10,972 nucleotides of DNA, taken from JBMNRY01 sp050944915 (GTDB lineage: Bacteria > Bacillota > Limnochordia > JAAZLZ01). Location of the stretch: contig JBMNRY010000068.1 of assembly GCA_050944915.1 (NCBI GenBank), positions 1-10,972 on the forward strand, given 5' to 3'. The notes below the pieces were generated by a model. It was given only the letters and a program-made list of their open reading frames with translations. It searched no databases and was not told the origin of the DNA. Every line of letters begins with the position of its first letter. Within the stretch, counting starts at the first letter, position 1. This document shows positions 6,478 to 10,972 of the stretch, piece after piece. The position numbers and the translations under genes are program-made.

Positions 6478-6951
6478 ATGAAACAACGGCGTCAAGCAGC
6501 CATTCTCAGTATTGTGCGCAACCAAGAGGTGGGAACCCAAGAGGAGTTGGCCCGGGAGCTAAAGAGAATGGGTATCCCCGTGACTCAAGCGACCATCTCC
6601 CGGGATATCAAAGAGTTGCGGTTGGTGAAGGTCCCCGGTCGGGGTGGCCAGTACCGGTATACGGAGCCGAGCCAGCCGGCAGAAGCCGATCTCATCCAAC
6701 GGGCCCACCGGACCTTCCTCGATTATGTGATCAGCATCGATCACGCGGGAAACTTGATCGTGGTGAAGACGACCCCGGGTACAGCCCAAGCGGTAGCGGC
6801 CACCATCGACGATCTAGGGTGGCCGGAAATCATCGGCACCATCGGTGGCGATGATGTGGTCTTGTTGGTCATTAGGGAAGGCGAGCTCGGTGCTCCCAAG
6901 GGAAATGTGGGGGCTATCTTCGCCCGGCTGAACCAGTTGACCAAGGAGTAG
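6478..6951 (+). CDS. argR: Arginine repressor ArgR/AhrC
   Basis: This 157-residue transcription factor represses arginine biosynthesis, and often activates arginine catabolism, by binding ARG boxes as an arginine-bound hexamer. The N-terminal winged helix-turn-helix (about residues 1-70) carries T-Q-A-T-I-S-R-D-I-K-E-L (36-47), the recognition helix with the S-R pair of the family. The C-terminal oligomerisation and arginine-binding domain has G-T-I-G-G-D-D (120-126), matching the GT-x-x-GDD loop whose Asp residues hold arginine. Length is usual for the family. ATG 6478 is fixed by an in-frame TAG immediately before it. argR next to recN is the common arrangement in Firmicutes. I see no convincing ARG box in front of it. 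Confidence 0.95.
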   Translation: MKQRRQAAILSIVRNQEVGTQEELARELKRMGIPVTQATISRDIKELRLVKVPGRGGQYRYTEPSQPAEADLIQRAHRTFLDYVISIDHAGNLIVVKTTPGTAQAVAATIDDLGWPEIIGTIGGDDVVLLVIREGELGAPKGNVGAIFARLNQLTKE

Positions 6952-6967
6952 TCGGGGAGGGAAAAAT

Positions 6968-8686
6968 GTGTTACGGGAACTACATATCCGCGACTATGCT
7001 TTAATCGACCGGTTAACTTGTCAATTTACCCCGGGGTTGAATATCCTCACCGGGGAAACCGGTGCTGGAAAATCGATCATTATCGATGCCGTCTATGCCG
7101 TCTTAGGAGGCCGTTGTAGCGTCGAGAGCATCAAGGGGGACCGGGAGCAGGCTTTAGTGGAAGCCTGTTTTGAAGTGGACAACCCTCCGGTAGAAGAGCT
7201 CCTCGACCAATTGGGTTACAGCCTCGAAGACGGTTTGTTGATCCTCACTAGGGAGATTAACCGCAATGGTCGCCACCGCTGCCGCATTAACGGTCGCCCA
7301 GCTCCCTTGCACGTGGTCTCCCAAATTGGTCAGGCTTTGTTGGATATCCATGGTCAACATGAACATCAAACCCTCCTCCAACGGGAAACCCATTGCGATT
7401 ATCTCGATGGCTTTATCGGTTCCCAGGCCTTGCAGCTGCGGGAGAAGATCGGCCGTCTTTTACAAGAGTATAATCAAAGGGTTACGGCTTTGAAGAAACT
7501 CCAGCAAGGGGCCCAAGAGCGGGAGCGCCAGCGGGATTTTTTGGCCCATCAGTTGGCGGAAATCGAAGGTGCGAATCTCCAACTGGGAGAGGATGAAGCC
7601 TTAGAGCGGGAACGCCTATTGTTAAAAAACACCACAACCCTTCTTCAAGGCAGCCAAGGGGCCTACGATATTCTCTTCGGCGGCGGTGAATCGCCTATTA
7701 CCGTCAGCCATCTGTTGGCCCAAGCCACCAGTCAATTAGAAACGGCTGTCCGATTGGATCCCGGGCTGGAGACCATTTACGGGACCTTAGAGTCCTTGAC
7801 CATCCAAGCTCAGGAATTGGCGGTAGAGCTGCGGGCCTATGCCGAGGGGATCGAAGCTTCCCCCGAACGTTTAGATGAAGTGGAACGCCGTATCGATCTG
7901 ATCAACCATTTGAAGCGGAAATATGGGGCGACGGTGGAAGAGATCTTGGCGGTGGCCCAGGAAATGGAAGCCCAACTGGCCGCGGAGGAAGATAAGGAAG
8001 AACAGGAAGCCCGGCTCCAGAAGGAGATTAAAACCTTAGGCGGGGAGCTGGGGGAACTGGCAGCCCAGTTGACCAAGTTGCGCCGTGAGGGAGCTAAAGA
8101 ATTGGAACGGGCCGTTTTAGGGGAGCTGGAGTATTTGCATATGGCCCAGGCCCAATTTGAGGTCGGGTTTTTCCCCTTGGAGAAGGGGTCGCTTCTGCCC
8201 GATGGTGGATTGATTACACCCTTGGGGGCCGAGGGGATCGAGTTTTTAATGTCGGCCAACCCGGGACATAGCGTGAAACCTTTGGCAAGAATCGCCTCCG
8301 GTGGGGAGATGTCTCGGATCATGCTGGCCCTCAAGACCGTTTTGGCCGCCAGCGATGCCATCGGGACTTTGGTCTTCGATGAAATCGATACCGGCATCGG
8401 TGGACGAACCGCCGATGCTGTGGCTATAAGATTAGGTCGGCTGTCCCGACAGCGGCAGATTATCCTCGTCACCCACCTGCCCCAGATTGCCAGTATGGCC
8501 GATACCCATTACCACATTTACAAAGAGGTGGAGGATGGTAAGACCCAGGTGCACCTCCGTTCTTTAGTCGAGGAAACCAGGATCGAGGAGTTGGCCCGGA
8601 TGTTGGGGGGCAACAGGGAAACCGCGTTGGAACACGCTAGGGAGCTTATCAGTCGAGCGGAAGAAGAAAAAAGGTTAGCAGGTTAA
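6968..8686 (+). CDS. recN: DNA repair protein RecN
   Basis: This 572-residue SMC-like ATPase gathers DNA ends early in double-strand break repair, bound to the nucleoid. Walker A is G-E-T-G-A-G-K-S (29-36). D-I-H-G-Q-H-E-H-Q is a RecN-typical block near residue 120. Two helical regions rich in Glu, Gln and Leu (about 155-205 and 300-385) form the short coiled coil. The ABC signature is S-G-G-E-M-S-R (444-450), and Walker B ends in V-F-D-E-I-D-T-G-I-G-G with D471 and E472. Length equals that of other RecN proteins. The start is GTG 6968, with GGGGAGGG (6954-6961) 6 bases upstream; the overlapping ATG at 6966 is out of frame. It begins 16 bases after argR. An intrinsic terminator follows. Confidence 0.96.
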   Translation: MLRELHIRDYALIDRLTCQFTPGLNILTGETGAGKSIIIDAVYAVLGGRCSVESIKGDREQALVEACFEVDNPPVEELLDQLGYSLEDGLLILTREINRNGRHRCRINGRPAPLHVVSQIGQALLDIHGQHEHQTLLQRETHCDYLDGFIGSQALQLREKIGRLLQEYNQRVTALKKLQQGAQERERQRDFLAHQLAEIEGANLQLGEDEALERERLLLKNTTTLLQGSQGAYDILFGGGESPITVSHLLAQATSQLETAVRLDPGLETIYGTLESLTIQAQELAVELRAYAEGIEASPERLDEVERRIDLINHLKRKYGATVEEILAVAQEMEAQLAAEEDKEEQEARLQKEIKTLGGELGELAAQLTKLRREGAKELERAVLGELEYLHMAQAQFEVGFFPLEKGSLLPDGGLITPLGAEGIEFLMSANPGHSVKPLARIASGGEMSRIMLALKTVLAASDAIGTLVFDEIDTGIGGRTADAVAIRLGRLSRQRQIILVTHLPQIASMADTHYHIYKEVEDGKTQVHLRSLVEETRIEELARMLGGNRETALEHARELISRAEEEKRLAG

Positions 8687-8731
8687 CGTCCTTTTGGGTC
8701 CTTTTACAAGGGCTTGAAGTGATATAAAAGG

Positions 8732-8798
8732 GACTCCCCGCGGGCAAGCTAGTGGCAAGCTGGCCCGCTTTTTTCATGTCAGGATCTAATGGGGAGTC
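8732..8798 (+). promoter_or_regulatory. Inverted repeat spanning the terminator and covering the spoIVB start
   Basis: GACTCCCC (8732-8739) ends exactly where the terminator stem begins and is perfectly complementary to GGGGAGTC (8791-8798). The second arm starts at the last base of the spoIVB ATG and contains GGGGAG, which could act as Shine-Dalgarno for an alternative GTG start at 8807. In a transcript reading through from recN the pairing would enclose the terminator hairpin and cover the initiation region. The complementarity is seen; a regulatory effect is inferred. Confidence 0.45.
8740..8774 (+). terminator. Intrinsic terminator after recN
   Basis: GCGGGC (8740-8745) pairs with GCCCGC (8763-8768). 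After an A-G mismatch, AGCT (8747-8750) pairs with AGCT (8758-8761), leaving a 7-base loop. Six T residues (8769-8774) follow directly. This closes the dxs-recN unit and separates it from spoIVB. Confidence 0.88.
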
Positions 8799-10090
8799 GA
8801 TATATAGTGCAGAGACATAAGAAACTAGTATACCTGTGGTATCTACTCGCGGTCGGTCTATTGTTCGTCGCCCTGCAGGTTCAAGTCCTTAATTCCCTGC
8901 CCCACCATCTCCGGTTAATTCCCGGGGAAACCTTTAACTTCCAACTGAGCAGCCCCTATAGTCTCGTTCCTCCCTTGGATAAGGATTTCATCCAGGTTTC
9001 CGAGGAAGGGGTGGAAATTTCACCGACAGGGCCCGATTCGGCCAGCCTCCAGATCAATCTTTGGGGCGTGCCCATCAGGGAGATGCTGGTCGAGGTGGTG
9101 CCCCAGTTGGAGGTGATGCCCGGCGGTCAGGCCGTGGGAGTCCTTTTGGCCCCCGGTGGTTTGATCGTCGTCGACCACGTTCCTTTAATGGGCAGCGATG
9201 GCCGGGATCATTTCCCCGCCCGGGAAGCCGATATTCGCCCAGGGGACATCATCATGTCCTTAGGGGGAGCTAAAATCAGCAGCCCCGAACAGGTCCGGGC
9301 TTTGGTGGAAGAATTCGGTCGACGGGGGCAGCCCATGGCCGTGGAGCTCCTCCGGGATGGCCGGACCATCCATACCCAAATCACTCCGGTGGAAGTCCAT
9401 CGGGACCATTGGGCCGGTCGCCCCGAGGCTAATTACCTCCTAGGTCTTTGGTTGGAGGACCCGGCGGCCGGCGTGGGCACCTTGACCTTTTATGAACCGA
9501 AATCCGGTGCCTATGGAGCCTTGGGCCATATGGTCACCGATGGGGCTTCTAGGCCTTTGCAAATCGGTAAAGGCCGCATCGTGCGGGCCCACATCTCCGG
9601 GATCCAGTCGGGCCAACGGGGCCGCCCGGGGGAGAAGATCGGTGTATTCCAAGATGAACGGGATATCGTGGGCACCATCGAGAAGAATACCCGCTTCGGT
9701 ATCTTCGGCCATCTTCAGATTCGCCCGGCCAACCCCTATTTTCCCCAACCCATCCCCGTGGCTATGGCCCACCAGGTGGAGGTGGGACCGGCGGAGATTT
9801 ATACGGTGTTAGATGGCCAGCAGGTGGAGCGCTTCACCGTAGAAATCGCCAAGGTTAATTATCAGAGCCGACCTAATGATAAGGGGTTAATTATCCAAAT
9901 CACCGATCCCGAACTTTTGCGGCGGACCGGTGGCATCGTCCAGGGGATGAGCGGCAGTCCCATCGTGCAGAATGGACGATTAGTCGGCGCCGTTACCCAT
10001 GTCTTCGTCAGCGACCCCACCCGGGGGTTCGGCGTCCTGGCCGAATGGATGATTTACGAGGCAGGATTGGAAATCACCGATGCAGCTTAG
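8789..10090 (+). CDS. spoIVB: SpoIVB serine peptidase (stage IV sporulation protein B, family S55)
   Basis: This 433-residue secreted sporulation protease is made in the forespore. In Bacillus subtilis it crosses into the intermembrane space and cleaves SpoIVFA, releasing SpoIVFB to process pro-SigK. It has one N-terminal membrane span (about 12-33), a PDZ domain (about 105-205, including D-I-R-P-G-D-I-I) and an S55 peptidase domain. H247 in G-A-L-G-H-M-V-T-D and G-M-S-G-S-P (386-391) are the expected catalytic His and Ser segments; S388 is the likely nucleophile by analogy with GxSG. Length is close to the 426 of B. subtilis. The start is unsettled: ATG 8789 has only AGGA at 4 bases, while GTG 8807 has GGGGAG at 10 bases and would still precede the membrane span. 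The gene lies after a terminator and so needs its own promoter, expected to be forespore-type, but I find no convincing one. Confidence 0.95.
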   Translation: MGSRYIVQRHKKLVYLWYLLAVGLLFVALQVQVLNSLPHHLRLIPGETFNFQLSSPYSLVPPLDKDFIQVSEEGVEISPTGPDSASLQINLWGVPIREMLVEVVPQLEVMPGGQAVGVLLAPGGLIVVDHVPLMGSDGRDHFPAREADIRPGDIIMSLGGAKISSPEQVRALVEEFGRRGQPMAVELLRDGRTIHTQITPVEVHRDHWAGRPEANYLLGLWLEDPAAGVGTLTFYEPKSGAYGALGHMVTDGASRPLQIGKGRIVRAHISGIQSGQRGRPGEKIGVFQDERDIVGTIEKNTRFGIFGHLQIRPANPYFPQPIPVAMAHQVEVGPAEIYTVLDGQQVERFTVEIAKVNYQSRPNDKGLIIQITDPELLRRTGGIVQGMSGSPIVQNGRLVGAVTHVFVSDPTRGFGVLAEWMIYEAGLEITDAA

Positions 10091-10118
10091 GGGGAATCAC
10101 TTCCCCCCTTCCCTTTTT
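10090..10118 (+). terminator. Hairpin terminator overlapping the spoIVB stop
   Basis: GGGGGAA (10090-10096), beginning with the last base of the spoIVB stop codon, pairs with TTCCCCC (10101-10107) around TCAC. After CTTCCC comes a run of five T (10114-10118). The T-run is separated from the stem by six bases, so termination may be weaker than at 8740-8774. Confidence 0.6.
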
Positions 10119-10131
10119 GCGCAGAAAATTG

Positions 10132-10137
10132 TATAAT
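10132..10137 (+). promoter_or_regulatory. -10 element of a probable promoter for the solute-binding protein gene
   Basis: A perfect TATAAT follows the terminator. No good -35 lies 16-18 bases upstream (TTCCCT at 10109-10114 is poor), so an activator may be needed or the promoter may be weak. Transcription would begin near 10144, just before the stem-loop leader. Confidence 0.5.
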
Positions 10138-10151
10138 GGTTGTCAAAACGA

Positions 10152-10234
10152 GGGAAATGAGTCCCGGGAAGACGAAATTCGATCTCGGTGGCGGGGAATA
10201 ATTCCTGATTTCGTCTTCTGAGGGTCCATTTCCC
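10152..10234 (+). promoter_or_regulatory. Long stem-loop leader upstream of the solute-binding protein gene
   Basis: GGGAAATG (10152-10159) is perfectly complementary to CATTTCCC (10227-10234). Within it CCC (10163-10165) can pair with GGG (10222-10224), and GAAGACGAAAT (10168-10178) is perfectly complementary to ATTTCGTCTTC (10208-10218), with flanking G-T pairs. Together they make one long, nearly continuous stem of about 22 pairs with a 29-base apical region. It lies between the probable transcription start and the AGGAGG at 10240-10245. No T-run follows, so it is not a terminator. I do not recognise it as a known riboswitch; it could be a regulatory leader, a protein-binding site or a 5' stabilising stem. 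Confidence 0.6.
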
Positions 10235-10252
10235 AAGGTAGGAGGTTTTGTC

Positions 10253-10972
10253 TTGCGTAGAGTAGTCCTTGTCTGCCTCGTCCTCATGCTGTCTTTAGGT
10301 CTGTCTGTGGGAGCCTTCGCGGCCTATCCAGAAAAGCCGATCCGGATGATTATGCCGTGGGCCGCCGGGGGGGATAGCGATGTTTTGATGCGTATCGTAG
10401 CCCAACACATCGAGGAACATCTGGGCCAGCCCATGGTCGTCGTTAATATTACCGGAGCTAGTGGGGCCATCGGCGCCCGGGAAGTGCTCAATGCTGCCCC
10501 CGATGGTTATACCATCTTGGCTGGTAATGATTCCATCGGTATGGGTTATGCTTCCGGTGTAGCCGATTTCCATTATTTCGATTTCGAGCCCATCGCTTTG
10601 ATGACTTCTACACCGATGGTGGTGGCCACCCATGCCGATAATCCTTGGCAGGATTTCAAAGAAGCCTTGGAAGCTGCCCGCCAAAATCCCAATAGTATCC
10701 GCTTTGGGGTGACCTTGGGTTCCACCACCCAGCTGTTACCGTTAGCGGCCGCAGCCCGGGCCGATGCGCCTTTCCGCATCGTCGGCTACGATGGTACGGC
10801 TCCGCGGATGACGGCCCTCTTGGGGAAACATATCGATTTGGGTGAGACTAGCGTTCCTGCGGGCATCGATTATGTACGCTCCGGTGAATTGCGCCTGCTA
10901 GCCATTACTTCCGGGACCCGCCATTCTTCTCTGCCCGATCTGCCCACATTAAAGGAGCAGGGGTTAGATTTC
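10253..10972 (+). CDS. TctC/Bug family tripartite tricarboxylate transporter substrate-binding protein (3' truncated by window edge)
   Basis: Reads from TTG 10253, with AGGAGG (10240-10245) 7 bases upstream, to the window end: 240 residues without a stop, out of the usual 320 or so. The N-terminus is a signal peptide: M-R-R, a hydrophobic core to about residue 20, and A-F-A (21-23) before the mature Y-P-E-K-P-I-R. The mature part carries family hallmarks: Y-P-x-K-P-I-R, a degenerate P-W-A-A-G-G-D-S-D, and G-A-S-G-A-I-G-A-R-E-V-L-N-A-A-P-D-G-Y-T-I-L. Cys8 is not in a lipobox, so it should be secreted or anchored by other means, unless the signal peptide is uncleaved. Such proteins deliver carboxylates or related organic acids to TctA/TctB membrane partners. 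The ligand here is unknown, and partner genes would lie beyond the window. It has its own promoter and leader, independent of spoIVB. Confidence 0.9.
   Translation, partial: MRRVVLVCLVLMLSLGLSVGAFAAYPEKPIRMIMPWAAGGDSDVLMRIVAQHIEEHLGQPMVVVNITGASGAIGAREVLNAAPDGYTILAGNDSIGMGYASGVADFHYFDFEPIALMTSTPMVVATHADNPWQDFKEALEAARQNPNSIRFGVTLGSTTQLLPLAAAARADAPFRIVGYDGTAPRMTALLGKHIDLGETSVPAGIDYVRSGELRLLAITSGTRHSSLPDLPTLKEQGLDF

Noticed and set aside
6462..6854. Plus-strand frame of 130 codons overlapping argR.
   Set aside because: It is a frame-shifted reading of argR with a low-complexity Gly/Arg/His product, while the argR frame is complete and family-like.
7837..8472. Long minus-strand frame of 211 codons opposite recN.
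   Set aside because: Its Ser/Arg-rich translation without domains is a typical antisense shadow; the plus strand encodes conserved RecN motifs throughout.
1..10972. CRISPR arrays, tRNA or rRNA genes, insertion sequences or phage genes.
   Set aside because: I found no regularly spaced repeats, no cloverleaf or rRNA-like segments and no transposase or integrase motifs; the region is core chromosome apart from the change after spoIVB.

Overview
The window is a stretch of chromosome from an endospore-forming Firmicute. It reads almost entirely on the + strand and looks vertically inherited up to about position 10,090. The evidence is the gene order xseA-xseB-ispA-[RNA]-dxs-tlyA-nadK-argR-recN-spoIVB, strong AGGAGG-type ribosome binding sites, many TTG/GTG starts, and the sporulation protease gene spoIVB. 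The RNA described below is known mainly from anaerobic, thermophilic or otherwise extremophilic Firmicutes, so a clostridial or Limnochordia-like anaerobe is plausible. I cannot name a genus.

Region 1 (1-1569) holds the C-terminal part of XseA, then XseB (exonuclease VII) and IspA (prenyl diphosphate synthase), tightly packed or overlapping. Region 2 (1570-2912) is the most striking part. About 617 bases without a protein gene carry an extended -10 promoter and a dense set of complementary segments. Directly after them comes a four-span membrane protein with a D-x3-D motif. Position and structure identify these as OLE RNA (Ornate, Large, Extremophilic) and its partner OapA. The Shine-Dalgarno sequence of oapA lies inside the last hairpin of the RNA. 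Region 3 (2914-8686) is a close-packed operon: dxs (isoprenoid precursor), tlyA (rRNA methyltransferase), nadK (NADP synthesis), argR (arginine regulator) and recN (DNA repair). It ends in an intrinsic terminator at 8740-8774. Region 4 (8789-10090) is spoIVB, the serine protease that triggers late SigK activation, followed by a second hairpin terminator. Region 5 (10091-10972) departs from the usual order. Where spo0A normally follows spoIVB, there is a TATAAT element, a long stem-loop leader and the start of a TctC/Bug-type solute-binding protein gene that runs off the window.

Functionally, ispA and dxs supply isoprenoids, with the OLE RNA-OapA membrane ribonucleoprotein lodged between them. 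NadK may support the NADPH needed for that pathway. XseAB and RecN handle DNA repair. The non-coding layer is richer than usual: OLE, a hairpin between the argR Shine-Dalgarno and its start, an inverted repeat that could lock the spoIVB start in read-through mRNA, and the leader before the solute-binding protein gene.
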